Assembly: GCA_902770845.1 (NCBI GenBank)
Contig: CACXUV010000012.1
Location: 1-40,452 of the forward strand
Length of the DNA stretch: 40,452 nucleotides
Reading direction: 5' to 3'
DNA from: an uncultured Prevotellaceae bacterium
GTDB taxonomy: Bacteria; Bacteroidota; Bacteroidia; Bacteroidales; Bacteroidaceae
Positions 18,501 through 27,139 of this stretch are shown here, one piece after another. Position 1 is the stretch's first letter; each line of letters begins with the position of its first letter. The notes under the pieces were generated by a model. The model was given only the letters and a program-made list of their open reading frames with translations, had not been told where the DNA came from and did no database searches. A program made the translations under genes and the position numbers.

Positions 18501-18687
18501 GGCAGTGCGTGCTGCCAACGAAATGGGTGGCCTGGGCGAAGCCATAGAAGCAGGCATCAGCACGGGCATCAGCGAAATTAGGGAAATCAAGGTTGCCAAC
18601 AATGCCATTTACAACATGCAGGGCATCCGTGTCAGCAAGACTGGCAAGGGACTCTACATTATCAACGGAAAGAAAGAGTTGAGATAG
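12541..18687 (+). CDS. Very large secreted pectin methylesterase (CE8) with internal duplication and adhesive/binding domains
   Basis: The 2048-residue protein has a signal peptide (about residues 1-27). The CE8 domain lies at about 1600-1950. It has YQDTW (1761-1765), the Asp of TDYLCG (1785-1790) and LGRPW (1840-1844), so the catalytic Asp pair and Arg are present. It should de-esterify homogalacturonan, preparing it for the lyases and GH28. Upstream, residues about 200-563 and 566-943 are two copies of one ~365-residue unit. Each includes an InlB/Listeria-Bacteroides-like repeat ('GKTLTAWTDG' in both) followed by an 'LADRT...' beta domain. Next come a bacterial-repeat domain near 1155-1225 ('GYDFVNWTNAAGEE'), a beta-sandwich near 1305-1485, and a Big_5-type Ig domain near 1495-1590 ('VSTVPANGTI'). 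The tail 'AIYNMQGIRV...GLYIINGKK' is the Prevotella C-terminal motif. It has its own promoter and terminator. The non-catalytic domains are assigned from pattern only. Confidence 0.88.
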   Translation: MKKKLSLMMVAFLALATFAATWSLGAANPETLFSAAVTATANVSFPNGTTEIASDQATLIGGKMWAISQQEAEKTLIGKQGSNYMFCLTNNNTFFKIELDKALAAGDVISAKTFSRTDTELGLFLSTAESRPNECATALKIAAAATGAYEALSDYTVTAGDGLEGASTFYIYRATGKSTYFNEFVITRPNSEEGDEPTESTWKDIKADFTNGSFLTATDTDVTTAGLKMNDDGTFSRVAADDATANALITGKFHSNDHGLQNFSATVAVEGPVKITLGTCAWGGNVTVKNAEGTEVVPAFTTNTGACYHQNKEANTVSAFYKGGATTLTIAGGSYVPYFAVEAVNPADIPNDAKVTFDKGEAEGVAPAEQIVEIGQQVTIPANTTLYLEGKTLTAWTDGSQQYKAGDKLTAAADMTLTPVFTDNIVALADRTAETTLVWQFGERNGAGTLNAQGKTTILVTQATIGEQTIDVKMSIDATKGKINNVGRGDEWAQCNDGTVLTIPACKGVNVSFSSYGDAAGTTIGGEQATNKAAVYDGTAATLDIVAKGMSYISNVTAVYPVPTQDDNSLSNFAVQLTNADVFNTSINNFGVKVAEDGTYTTTAADDATARFIVNAARFNDAQHGWVNCTFTIPVNGPVKIGLGNCEFGAQDGTITDAAGNVTNLTVGNANCWTANNIEGTTSYTIYKGTKPTTLTVKQNGYCPFISVESVNPSQLKSDATVTFASGEVENGIVPAAIKEEVGKTITLPKNFTLYVEGKTLTAWTDGTNDYAPGTEYTVPENDVTLTAKFTANEVNLADRTEPVTLAFNFRRDQGAPTVAYQNATGIWVTQATVKGKTIDVKADFDTNNGGKFANGNWNDWAQLNNGTKWTVPSCKGATVSIEAFAELGAADKTATTIDGQSDYATGKTISYTIAGAAETVDVIIGNDGSYYRYIKVELPVVQQQGSQKYVNEAAKVVWAMTNPDNTNANEATPDGVFSVIAFDSGDTQITGTSKITNENAQQVATGIKFKPAGSTQSLSWNVKPAAGLTFTPTKLTGYVNRCGTDAENGITIRAYKEGGEPIVLGTWTALRSGKTNQTTGENATTKAYDAKAIYQYVIELTAEQQASLASADGFYLTSTVGVNNNKEGAFGEVTIEGLINGEKANIEMFTLATVASPEDAGTINVYPASDSYEDGSEVTLTATENFGYDFVNWTNAAGEEVSTEAKFKYTMTANETLTANFKKVETYELALTVDGTNKYMVTVNPVPTIVDGKWMYEAGQAVQLTANQYEGLVAFNNWSDGETSSSKLVSMDANVALAAIYSEADIIAGWDFYLSGGNGRKADFYAQDNDADALNLVNTETGETSGWLDKSAVGAGGYESFKGAAVNWRTGSQNGDVGHWHWQTKVNAEAFTDINVQFQMMYNYNAYQTYDVEYSLDGTEWTKVGSITMSGAKAEASFNGKLPAACNNQKELYIRMIADKNSKVDGTASANDGNTLAMFFITGTPKLVNDGVAPVLVSTVPANGTIGASASGKIVLTFDERVKMAEGAKATLGTLQISPVVNGKTATFEYKGLEYATDYTFTLPANSVSDLTDNMLAEAITLTFTTMSRPEVKKGAYDVVVENAEQLVAAINAANSRTDKNARYRIFVKKGTYKIPTGKIKHYTHKRNDGTIDYDGDLPDPITYINAGNISITGEDRDATIITQDFTNDASMIFQGQFGPAHVYEEIGNSDVFQFASNVSGMYLQDITVKSGINDALGRNLAIQDKGTKNIYKNTVLYGYQDTWTSNNDNGYYYFEGGQVRGRTDYLCGKGDAFFNGVELRQLKGGYAAVPSKSIKYGYTFKDCIINGDEAGVDGNYTLGRPWGSGTPVALFIDTRMNVVPSAIGWNEMSNGWPKRFAEFNSTTASGSQIDLSGRKKTFGEGHPNNPILTAEEALEAGNLHNMFGDWDPTLLTEQAPAPANVTLTGNTLTWDNSKYAFCWAVVKNGSVVDFTTEPTYTIDDATATWAVRAANEMGGLGEAIEAGISTGISEIREIKVANNAIYNMQGIRVSKTGKGLYIINGKKELR

Positions 18688-18709
18688 TCCTTTTCCCATC
18701 CTCATCATT

Positions 18710-18758
18710 AACAATCGTCTGTGTTGTTCCAATTTGCAACACAGACGATTGTTTTTTT
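18710..18758 (+). terminator. Strong intrinsic terminator after the methylesterase gene
   Basis: A perfect 17-bp stem (18710-18726 and 18737-18753) with a 10-nt loop, running into seven T residues at 18752-18758. It separates the methylesterase from the susC unit. Confidence 0.92.
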
Positions 18759-18847
18759 GCATCCATCCAAAACATTACGAAAACGTTTTCGTATATCTTC
18801 CTTTAAAAAAATTGCCGAAACATGCTATTTATTTAAGGTTTATTTAT

Positions 18848-18855
18848 TATCTTTG
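18848..18855 (+). promoter_or_regulatory. Promoter -7 box of the susC unit
   Basis: TATCTTTG matches TAnnTTTG and lies 78 nt before ATG 18934. No convincing -33 element is seen. Because it lies inside the longer reading frame (from 18721), it argues for the later start. Confidence 0.5.
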
Positions 18856-18877
18856 CAAGCGAAACTGCAAAATACTG

Positions 18878-18891
18878 CTAAAACTATTAAC
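18878..18891 (+). promoter_or_regulatory. Shared leader motif, copy 3
   Basis: CTAAAACTATTAAC in the susC leader, 42 nt before the ATG. It shares CTAAAACTAYYAA with the leaders at 3603 and 12515. Confidence 0.4.
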
Positions 18892-18933
18892 GAACAAATA
18901 TTCAGTACTAACAAAAACCAAAAAGAACAAAGT

Positions 18934-21900
18934 ATGAAAGACGCAATGAGACTATTGTGCAAGCTTTGCCTCTTGGCCGTTTTCTGTGTGTTGGCACCTC
19001 CTGAAGTGCTGGCCCAGGTCACAGCAAAGGGACAGGTTCTGGACTCGACGGGCGAACCCGTCATTGGTGCTACAGTCGTGGAGAAAGGCAATGCCAAAAA
19101 CGCTGCCGTAACCGACTTTGACGGTAACTTCACACTGAAAACCCAAAAGAGCAAGACAATCGTCATTTCCTACGTGGGCATGAAGCCTCAGGAAGTGACC
19201 GCATCGGGTGACATGAAGATCACGATGGAAGACGACAATGCCATGATGGACGAAGTGGTTGTCGTGGGTTACACCAGCAAAGCCCGTAAGGACCTGACCG
19301 GTTCGGTGGGTTCCATCCAGGGCAAGAAACTGGAGGCGGTGCCCGTATCATCGGCAGCCGAGGCTTTGCAAGGTAAAATTGCCGGTGTGCAGGTGACGAC
19401 CGTCGACGGTCAGCCTGGTGCCGACATCAACATCCGCGTGCGTGGTGCAACCTCTGTGACACAGTCGAACGATCCTCTCTTCATTGTCGATGGATTCCAG
19501 GTTGATAATATCAACGACATTCCTCCTTCGGACATTGCTTCAATCGACGTGCTGAAGGATGCTTCTCTGACCGCCATCTACGGTGCCAAGGGTGGTAACG
19601 GCGTTGTGATTGTTACCACGAAGAGCGCCAAGGAAGGCAAGGTGCAGGTGTCGTTCAATGGTCGTCTGACCGTGGCCCACATCTCGAAGAAGCTTGATCT
19701 GATGAGCATTCCTCAGTTTGTGGAATATTCATGGGATCGTGCTCAGGGCGGCGTTTCCTATTCGTCGGCTTCGGCTCGCTACTATCGCGACAACTTCGGC
19801 AACCCTGCCGACATGGACATCTATCGCACACTGTCATCGGTTGACTGGCAGGATGAGGTAATGAACGAAACTCCCATTAACTACTCGGCCAACGTGAACA
19901 TTGGTGGCGGTAGCGCTGATACGAAATACAACCTCTCACTCACTCAGACTGAGGACAAGGGTATTATCTTGGGATCAGGCGTTCGCCGCACCAACCTGAA
20001 CTTCAAGCTCAACACCAATATCACCAAGCGACTGAAGTTGACCTATAACCCCACCATGACCTATCGCCGTGACGAAGGTGCCGGTGGCGAATATGTGGGT
20101 ACTGGTGGTATCATCGACGTGCTGAAGTACATGCCCACCAAGGGTTATCGCCAGTTTGCCAAGTGGAACACGGCTTGGGTTGACGAAGACGCAGAACAGG
20201 CATTCGACTTCACGAACCCTGTGGACGACATCAACAAGAACGTGCAGAAGCGCCACTCCTACAATCTGAACAACCGCCTGTCGCTGACATGGACGCCGAT
20301 TGAACACCTGACGCTGCGCACCGAAGGCAACTACTCCATCACCTTCCGCGACACCAAGCGGTTCTGGGGTCCTCTCACCAACGAGGGTAAGAAGTACAAT
20401 TCGCAGCCTGTGGCTCAGATAACGAATCGCACCATTGAATCGTACACCTGGACCAACACAGCTACTTACGACATGACCATCAAGGACGACCATAACTTCT
20501 CGTTCCTGTTGGGTCAGGAAATCTATAACACTCAGTACAAGGAGAGCGTGCAGAAGAACCGCTACTTCGACCGCACCGTGACCGCCAACGTTGCATTCGA
20601 CAACATGGGTCTGGGCACGCCATATCTTTCTACCACCGAACTGTCGACGGCCAACCGCACCGCTTCGTTCTTCGGTCAGGTGTCCTATAACTACGACCAC
20701 AAATATCTGCTCTCCGGTACGTTCCGCGCCGACGGTAGCTCAAAATTCTCAAAAGGCAACCAGTGGGGCTACTTCCCCTCCATCTCAGGTGCTTGGGACA
20801 TGAAGCGTGAGTCGTTCCTGAAGAACGTGAAATGGATTGACCAGATGAAACTTCGTCTTGCCTTTGGTCTGGCAGGCAACAACAACGTTGCAAACGACCT
20901 CTGGCGCTATCTGTACAGCATGGAAATCGAAGGTGGTCCTGGCTTTGGCGAAAGCACCCAGTATGGCGAAATGTACTATGCAAAGCCTGGTGAATATCCC
21001 AACACCGACCTGAAGTGGGAGACCACCATTACGCGCAACATTGCACTCGACATGCAATTCTTTGGAGGACGCCTGACAGTTACTCCAGAACTGTATTTCA
21101 ACACCACCCGCGATCTGCTCTACAAGTCCACCATTTCTGCTGTTGCTGGCTACACCAAGCAGTACCAGAACATTGGTAAGGTGCAGAACAACGGTTTTGA
21201 ATTGACCATCAATGGCGATATTCTGCGCGGCAAGGACTACGTGTTGAGCGGCAACCTAACCTTGGGCCACAATAAGATGACGGTGAAGGAACTGAACGCC
21301 ACCGACGCAAACTCCAAACTCTTCAACAACAGCAACCGTTTCTATTCTTCAAGCAAGGAAGACTACCTACTTGAAGTTGGTGGAGAGGTCGGCCTGTTCT
21401 ACGGCTATGTGTACGACGGCCTGTACTCCATCGATGATTTCGAAGAGACTGGCTACCTGACCAAGAAAGAATGGAAACTGAAGAAAGGCGTACCCGAAAT
21501 GACGACCGACGTTCTGGCAGCTTCTACTTCTGGTGATCCCTCAATGCCTGGCAAACCCAAGTTCAAGGATCTGAACGGTGATGGCAAAATTACAGAAGCC
21601 GACCGCAAAGTGATTGGTAACACCAATCCCACCCTGCAAGGTGGCTTTGGTCTGAGCGGACAATACAAGGACTTTGACTTTACAGCCAACTTCACCTATA
21701 TGCTCAACTTTGATGTGTATAATGGTACGGCCTACGCCCTGTCGTCAAGTTCAGACAACAGTCAGGTCTACACCAACGTCCTGTCCGACTTTGATCGCAG
21801 CAGCCGCTGGGTCTACACCCAGAACACGGGCAGCCACGACGACTATTGGACTACTTCAAAGCTGACCATTGCCGACCTGCGCGCCGAGAATGCAGGCAAG

Positions 21901-22200
21901 ACACGCTGGAACCCTGCCGACATGGTGAGCAACACCATCAATTCCTTCTTTGTTGAGGACGGCTCTTTCCTGCGCTGCACCGATATTACCATTGGCTATA
22001 CTGTTCCCAAGAAGATCAGCCAGAAGTGGAGCATGTCAAAACTTCGCGTCTATGCAGCGGCATCTAACCTTTTCATCATCACCGACTATTCCGGCTATGA
22101 TCCTGAGGTCGATGTGCAGTCGGGACTTACTCCTTCAATGGACTACAACCGCTACCCGCGCAACCGTGCATTCTCTCTCGGTGTTAACGTGACGTTCTAA
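18934..22200 (+). CDS. SusC/RagA-family TonB-dependent outer-membrane transporter
   Basis: The 1088-residue outer-membrane beta-barrel should import oligosaccharides, probably pectin fragments given its neighbours. ATG 18934 gives a clean signal peptide ending 'PPEVLAQ'. The open frame extends 71 residues further upstream, but that part crosses the promoter and terminator region. After the signal comes a carboxypeptidase-regulatory-like domain ('GQVLDSTGEPVIGATVVEKG'), then a TonB-box-like 'MDEVVVVGYTSKARKDLTGS'. The plug follows ('LQGKIAGVQVTTVDGQPGA', 'IRVRGATS', 'FIVDGF', 'VLKDASLTAIYGAKGGNGV'), and a long barrel ends in Phe ('FSLGVNVTF'). The family is usually near 1000-1100 residues, so it is full length. 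It is followed by susD after 27 nt. Confidence 0.96.
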   Translation: MKDAMRLLCKLCLLAVFCVLAPPEVLAQVTAKGQVLDSTGEPVIGATVVEKGNAKNAAVTDFDGNFTLKTQKSKTIVISYVGMKPQEVTASGDMKITMEDDNAMMDEVVVVGYTSKARKDLTGSVGSIQGKKLEAVPVSSAAEALQGKIAGVQVTTVDGQPGADINIRVRGATSVTQSNDPLFIVDGFQVDNINDIPPSDIASIDVLKDASLTAIYGAKGGNGVVIVTTKSAKEGKVQVSFNGRLTVAHISKKLDLMSIPQFVEYSWDRAQGGVSYSSASARYYRDNFGNPADMDIYRTLSSVDWQDEVMNETPINYSANVNIGGGSADTKYNLSLTQTEDKGIILGSGVRRTNLNFKLNTNITKRLKLTYNPTMTYRRDEGAGGEYVGTGGIIDVLKYMPTKGYRQFAKWNTAWVDEDAEQAFDFTNPVDDINKNVQKRHSYNLNNRLSLTWTPIEHLTLRTEGNYSITFRDTKRFWGPLTNEGKKYNSQPVAQITNRTIESYTWTNTATYDMTIKDDHNFSFLLGQEIYNTQYKESVQKNRYFDRTVTANVAFDNMGLGTPYLSTTELSTANRTASFFGQVSYNYDHKYLLSGTFRADGSSKFSKGNQWGYFPSISGAWDMKRESFLKNVKWIDQMKLRLAFGLAGNNNVANDLWRYLYSMEIEGGPGFGESTQYGEMYYAKPGEYPNTDLKWETTITRNIALDMQFFGGRLTVTPELYFNTTRDLLYKSTISAVAGYTKQYQNIGKVQNNGFELTINGDILRGKDYVLSGNLTLGHNKMTVKELNATDANSKLFNNSNRFYSSSKEDYLLEVGGEVGLFYGYVYDGLYSIDDFEETGYLTKKEWKLKKGVPEMTTDVLAASTSGDPSMPGKPKFKDLNGDGKITEADRKVIGNTNPTLQGGFGLSGQYKDFDFTANFTYMLNFDVYNGTAYALSSSSDNSQVYTNVLSDFDRSSRWVYTQNTGSHDDYWTTSKLTIADLRAENAGKTRWNPADMVSNTINSFFVEDGSFLRCTDITIGYTVPKKISQKWSMSKLRVYAAASNLFIITDYSGYDPEVDVQSGLTPSMDYNRYPRNRAFSLGVNVTF

Positions 22201-22227
22201 TTCAATCCTAAAGAAAACAGCAATAAT

Positions 22228-24489
22228 ATGAAACTCAAGAATATTTTCATCAGCGGAATCGGCTTGCTGGCACTGACAGCCTGCAACGACTATCTGGATG
22301 TTGATGCGCCTTCGAAGTTCTCCCCTGAGACCATTTACAAGTCGACGAAGGATGTCGGAACGGCTTTGAACGGTGTATATGCAGAACTTCTTGCCAGCAA
22401 CACCTTCGGTCAGGCCTACACTTACAGTCTGGTTCTGAACAGCGACGTAGACTTTGCAAGCAACTCAAACGAGAACAAGCAGACCAATACGCCGAAGCGC
22501 TACGACATGGACGCAACCGGCTCAACAGCCAACAGCGTGTGGAATGCAACCTACGCAGGAATTGAAACGGCCAACAACTTTATTTACTATCTGGAAAACA
22601 GCGACCTTTACAAAGCTGACAACGAGAACTTCGACGAAGTGGCACAATACATGGGCGAGGCCAAAGTGATTCGTGCCATCTTCTACAACGAGTTGCTGTG
22701 CTACTGGGGCGACGTTCCTTTCACGCTGAAGCCCACTTCTGCATCGGAAAACTTCACTCCCGCCATCACATCACGTGATGTCATTGCCAAGCAAATCATG
22801 GAAGACCTGATTGCCATTGCCCCCTACATGCGTCCTGCGTCCGAACTGTCTGAAGGCATTGAGCGCATCTCGAAAGAAGCATGCTGGGCTGTCATAGCAC
22901 GCATTGGCTTGCAGGCTGCAGGCTACTCACTGCGCCACGCTGCCGATGATGCCACCTCTTATGGCTATATGGGCAAGCCTTCAGCTGCTGAGGAAGACTG
23001 GTTCCTGAACAAAGCCCGCGACTATGCCGACTCCGTTATCAACAAGAGCCGCCACAGCCTCACTTTGCCCTATCAGGAAGTATTCCTGAACGAATGCAAC
23101 TTCAAGGTGGTCAACGACGACGATCCTATCTTCGAAATTCCTTTTGCCAAGGAAGCCTCTGGTTCCATTGGCTATCGTCAAGGTCCTCAGTTCCGTTCCA
23201 ATGGCGGTTCCACGAACTACGAATGGGGAGAGTGCAACGGTGGACAGCAGTTGGAAGCCTTCTATCGTTTCAGTTTCAAGCCAGGCGACATGCGTAAGAA
23301 CGCAACCGTGGGCTGGTGGTACTACACTTACGACGGCATTCCCAAGCTGAACAATGGCTACAGTCTTTATAATAACAAGTGGTCGAAAATGTTCAACACT
23401 ACGGGTGCATTTGGCCGTTCTACCACCAACAACACTGGCATTAACTATCCTTACATACGTCTGGCCGACGTGCTGCTGATGTATGCTGAGGCCGACGTAA
23501 AGTTGACCAAGACCGTGGGTTCTACTGCTGCCAGCTACGTACAGATGGTGCGCGACCGTGCCTATAAAGGCTCAAGCGTTGCAGCTCCCGCTGTGGCAGC
23601 AACAGACTCGGCTTCGTTCATGGACGAAATCCTGCAGGAACGCAAGTGGGAGTTCGCTGGTGAGAACATGCGCTGGAAAGATCTTGTGCGCAACAACAAG
23701 CTCTCAGAGGTGCTCTATTACACCTTCATGCGATACAATGCTGTTGCTTCTGAAATCGGAGGTGTGTCTGAGAGTGCCATCAACGACATGGTTGTGGCCT
23801 ACGACGGTGTAGACTATTTTGGCAGTCTTGGCGAGAAGTTCACTGAGGATGAAGTCAATGCAGCCGTGCCAGGCGATTTGGCCTTTGGACAGACAGCAGG
23901 CAAGGACAAGGGCAGTCTGCTGGCCAGCAAACTGTACTACTGCTGGATTGAGAATCCCAACGACAATTCCTACTTTGCCAACAACAAGCTGCCCGTGCTG
24001 TATCTTTTCAACCCTGAGTCGACTGCTGCACCTAAGAGTGACTACAAAACGCCTCAGAAGTTCAAGGAGTACATTGCCAACGAACTGGCTAAGCTGAACG
24101 ATCCCAACGTGGTCATAGCAAAGAACCCTGAACGCCAAGCAAAACTCGAGAAGCTGGCTTCTTACAACTGGATTCCCAATCCCGAGGAACCTCAGGCCAC
24201 ACTGAAGAACGATATGGCCAGTGCCGACTTCTACAACTGGTTCTATCCAGAAGACGGATTTGCCCGCAATCAGGTGCTCTACTCGCTTTGGGGCTTCATT
24301 CACGGTGGTGCCACCAGCGACAAGACCAACTACTACTTTGTTCGTGACGGTAAGGAAGAAAGCATCGGCGTACTGGGCCAGTTCAAGGCCAATCCCACCA
24401 ATCTTCCCGTGGTGCGCTATCTGCTGCCCATTCCCCGTGAGGCCATTACGCGCTCTGCCGGCTTCTACAAGAATTACTATGGTTACTAA
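22228..24489 (+). CDS. SusD/RagB-family surface glycan-binding lipoprotein
   Basis: The 753-residue lipoprotein has a lipobox LTAC with Cys at residue 19, followed by NDYLDVD, whose acidic residues fit the Bacteroidota surface-export signal. SusD-family features are the N-terminal 'YLDVDAPSKFSPETIYKS' start, the TPR-like helical region ('YAGIETANNFIYYLENSD', 'EAKVIRAIFYNELLCYWGDV') and the C-terminal part with 'LRWKDLVR'-type sequence ('MRWKDLVRNNKLSEVLYY'). It caps the SusC barrel and delivers oligosaccharides. It is longer than many SusD proteins, with extra sequence after about residue 520. It sits in the susC-susD-lipoprotein operon (27 nt after susC, 19 nt before the next gene). Confidence 0.93.
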   Translation: MKLKNIFISGIGLLALTACNDYLDVDAPSKFSPETIYKSTKDVGTALNGVYAELLASNTFGQAYTYSLVLNSDVDFASNSNENKQTNTPKRYDMDATGSTANSVWNATYAGIETANNFIYYLENSDLYKADNENFDEVAQYMGEAKVIRAIFYNELLCYWGDVPFTLKPTSASENFTPAITSRDVIAKQIMEDLIAIAPYMRPASELSEGIERISKEACWAVIARIGLQAAGYSLRHAADDATSYGYMGKPSAAEEDWFLNKARDYADSVINKSRHSLTLPYQEVFLNECNFKVVNDDDPIFEIPFAKEASGSIGYRQGPQFRSNGGSTNYEWGECNGGQQLEAFYRFSFKPGDMRKNATVGWWYYTYDGIPKLNNGYSLYNNKWSKMFNTTGAFGRSTTNNTGINYPYIRLADVLLMYAEADVKLTKTVGSTAASYVQMVRDRAYKGSSVAAPAVAATDSASFMDEILQERKWEFAGENMRWKDLVRNNKLSEVLYYTFMRYNAVASEIGGVSESAINDMVVAYDGVDYFGSLGEKFTEDEVNAAVPGDLAFGQTAGKDKGSLLASKLYYCWIENPNDNSYFANNKLPVLYLFNPESTAAPKSDYKTPQKFKEYIANELAKLNDPNVVIAKNPERQAKLEKLASYNWIPNPEEPQATLKNDMASADFYNWFYPEDGFARNQVLYSLWGFIHGGATSDKTNYYFVRDGKEESIGVLGQFKANPTNLPVVRYLLPIPREAITRSAGFYKNYYGY

Positions 24490-24508
24490 TATCAGTTAAA
24501 GAGAGATT

Positions 24509-26935
24509 ATGAAAAAGATATTTCTATATACATTAGCATTGGCTGCCAGCTTCGCCACCTTCTCCTGTAGCGACAAGGACGACAGTAGCTATGAGGCTTC
24601 GTCCGACCGTTTGGTGCGTCCTATCTTCCGCACCAACCTGACAATGGCAGCCGGCTCGAACGACCCCTACCTGTGCAAACTGGTGGGAGGCGAGCACGGT
24701 AACAGCATTCAGCTCTACTGGTCGCGCGTTGAAGGTGCCAAAGCCTATCAGCTCCGTGCATCAACCAACCAAAGCGTGGCCACTGGCAACACCGACAACT
24801 GGGACAACCCCTCCTACCTGGTACTCGACACGGTTCTCATGGGACAGGAAGTCGACCAGTTGCTGCTGAATGACCTTCAGTACTCCAAGGTCTATCGTTT
24901 TGCCATTCGCGCACTGTCCAACACCGATAACCTGAACGACGCCCACAACTCGCAGTGGTTCGGTATTGGCGACTTGCAGCACTGGTCTGACCGCTGTGAG
25001 ATCCAAACAGGCGACCGCTATGAAGTGCCCGCCATCGTTACCGGTAAGACCAACATCAGCAAGACAGGATTCACTGTCATTCTCGACCGCAGTCTCACCC
25101 AAAAAAGCCGTCCCACTCCTTATACATCTAAGAAGGTGAACGAATTCAAGGAGTATTTCAACACTGAAACCGATGAAAACGGCAATGAGGTATGGAAGGT
25201 TGACTATCTTGTGATTGAGCCTTCTGGCTCGAACCCTGAAGCTACCGTGCCTGATCAATTCAAGAAAATGCCTCTTACTGGGAAATTCGATGCTGAAGGC
25301 GTTGCTTCCATCGACGTGGCTGGCCTTGACTCGAACTCCGTCTACAATGTCTATGTTTACGATGAAAAGATTGCACGTGAAAAAGCTTTGGTGTATGCCC
25401 AGTACAATCTTGACATGACCGTGCGCACCAAAGGCGATCCCGGAGCACCCATTGTGATTGCTGCTGCTGCTCAGGACACCATGCACTACTGGGATGGCGA
25501 CGTTGAAAAGGAGATTAGCCTGCCCATCGCAGCCACTCCCATACAGCCGCTGCTTGAAAACTTCATGAGGAGCAATGAGTTTGCCGAGAACAAGGTGTTC
25601 TATCTGGAGGGTGGGCAAGCCTACTTTGTCACAGCAGGCATGCAAGTGTATAAAGGCTTCAAACTGGCCACCAACCCAGAAGACATAAAAGCTGGCAAGG
25701 GTCGTGCCAAGATTTATTTGTATCACAACCAGATTCTTGACACCAGCGGTGGTGCATCGCCTTCACCTGCATTCTTCATGCTGGGTCGTCGTCCTGAGGG
25801 CAGCGAGAACCCCATGGTCACCATCGACATTGATAAGTTCATTCTGGAAGACATCGACTTTGCTATTCCTTTGGTGAACAATGTGGCCGACGGAACTGTT
25901 GTTACCAACAGCTACTTCATGAACATGTACTCTGACGGCATGGGTTCTGTTGTCGAAGAACTCGCAGTGAAGAACTGCTCGTTCCAGGGACTCGTTGGTG
26001 GCTTCTACCGCGTACAGGCTAACTACGGTGTGAAGATCAAACACTTCACGGTAGACAATGTCGACTTCTATAACGGTGGCTATTACAACGCCGGCGGTCG
26101 TCGCTACAACTGGTTCCACGCCAACCCCGAGGCCAATCCCAACATCAACATCTGGATGGACTTCGTTATGAAGAATTGCACCATCTACGACAACCCACTT
26201 GGCTACATGTTCAACCACAACAAGCAGCAAACAGTGGAATGGCCCGATGACATTCACTACAACATTACGCTTGAGAACAACACCATCGTGAACTTCAACA
26301 CTTGCGGTGTGGGCAATAGCTTGTTGTTCAACATGCGCTGGATTCCTGGTGGCTCGTCGTTCACCATGAAGCGCAATCTCTTCGTGCTCACCCGTGCTGA
26401 GGGCGACGATCTGCGCGAAATGGTTCAGGCAGGATGCGACATCCGCACCGTGAACGGTTCTGAGACGGTGACGCTCGACTTCGAAGACAACTACTCGACC
26501 AACGACTACCTCTTCGGCGAAGTGAAGGACGAGGAAGGCAACGTCACGAAGGAAGGTCAGATTTTCAGCAACACTGCTTCGGCCTTTGACTTCACTGGCA
26601 AGAACACCTTCGGTTCACTCAACAAGAACTACACCGTGACATGGGGTTCCGGCAAGAGCGAAGAGGAAGGCATGGCAGGCTTGACCGTGAAGGTGGCTCC
26701 CATTAAGGCCAGCGATCTGATGATCCAGCCGAATCCGCCTCACAAGCTCACTGCTGATGCCGACCACTACGATCACATGGAAGACGGTATCGACGGAACA
26801 GAAACCAATCCTGACATCAACATCCGCGAGGGTTACAAGAAGGGCATGGTCGACCTGCACTTCAAGCCTGAGGCCAAGACGGCTGACAATGTGCTCTACA
26901 GCAAGGGCATTGGTGCACCGAAGTGGCGTGAATAA
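24509..26935 (+). CDS. Surface lipoprotein of pectin loci (DUF4957/DUF5123-like), probable pectin-binding protein
   Basis: The 808-residue lipoprotein has Cys at residue 20 (FATFSC) followed by SDKDDSS, a typical surface-export signal. Residues about 45-150 look like a fibronectin III-type domain ('GNSIQLYWSRVEGAKAYQLR'). The central and C-terminal part has short repeated beta turns with asparagine ladders ('VKNCSFQGLVGGFYRVQANY', 'MKNCTIYDNPLGYMFNH'), fitting a right-handed beta-helix. This arrangement matches proteins annotated DUF4957/DUF5123 that sit after SusCD in homogalacturonan loci. Its place right after susD suggests a surface glycan-binding protein; lyase activity cannot be excluded because of the beta-helix. 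No catalytic residues were recognised. A terminator follows. Confidence 0.82.
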   Translation: MKKIFLYTLALAASFATFSCSDKDDSSYEASSDRLVRPIFRTNLTMAAGSNDPYLCKLVGGEHGNSIQLYWSRVEGAKAYQLRASTNQSVATGNTDNWDNPSYLVLDTVLMGQEVDQLLLNDLQYSKVYRFAIRALSNTDNLNDAHNSQWFGIGDLQHWSDRCEIQTGDRYEVPAIVTGKTNISKTGFTVILDRSLTQKSRPTPYTSKKVNEFKEYFNTETDENGNEVWKVDYLVIEPSGSNPEATVPDQFKKMPLTGKFDAEGVASIDVAGLDSNSVYNVYVYDEKIAREKALVYAQYNLDMTVRTKGDPGAPIVIAAAAQDTMHYWDGDVEKEISLPIAATPIQPLLENFMRSNEFAENKVFYLEGGQAYFVTAGMQVYKGFKLATNPEDIKAGKGRAKIYLYHNQILDTSGGASPSPAFFMLGRRPEGSENPMVTIDIDKFILEDIDFAIPLVNNVADGTVVTNSYFMNMYSDGMGSVVEELAVKNCSFQGLVGGFYRVQANYGVKIKHFTVDNVDFYNGGYYNAGGRRYNWFHANPEANPNINIWMDFVMKNCTIYDNPLGYMFNHNKQQTVEWPDDIHYNITLENNTIVNFNTCGVGNSLLFNMRWIPGGSSFTMKRNLFVLTRAEGDDLREMVQAGCDIRTVNGSETVTLDFEDNYSTNDYLFGEVKDEEGNVTKEGQIFSNTASAFDFTGKNTFGSLNKNYTVTWGSGKSEEEGMAGLTVKVAPIKASDLMIQPNPPHKLTADADHYDHMEDGIDGTETNPDINIREGYKKGMVDLHFKPEAKTADNVLYSKGIGAPKWRE

Positions 26936-26964
26936 TATCGCCAAGCACATTCCATACACATACC

Positions 26965-27001
26965 AAAGGAGAGCGCGCAAATTTGCGTGCCCTCCTTTTT
27001 T
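26965..27001 (+). terminator. Terminator after the susC-susD-lipoprotein operon
   Basis: Inverted repeat 26965-26981 against 26982-26998 (17 positions with one mismatch and one G-U), followed by a T-rich run to 27001. Confidence 0.85.
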
Positions 27002-27087
27002 CTTCGCTCCAAGTAAAACTTTTATCACGTGCTTTTTTTCTTTTTCTTATTGTTTTGTCCTTTGGGAGCGTTTTTTGCGCAATTTAA

Positions 27088-27118
27088 TTTGTTACTTCTA
27101 AAAAATAATGTAACTTTG
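27088..27118 (+). promoter_or_regulatory. Bacteroidota-type promoter of the first Rpn-type gene
   Basis: TTTG (27088-27091), a 19-bp spacer, TAACTTTG (27111-27118), 21 nt before ATG 27140. Confidence 0.78.
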
Positions 27119-27139
27119 CAGCAGTAAAAAAATAATGGC

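Noticed and set aside
18721-18933. 71-residue extension of SusC
   Set aside because: It begins in the upstream terminator and crosses the -7 box; the signal peptide starts at 18934.
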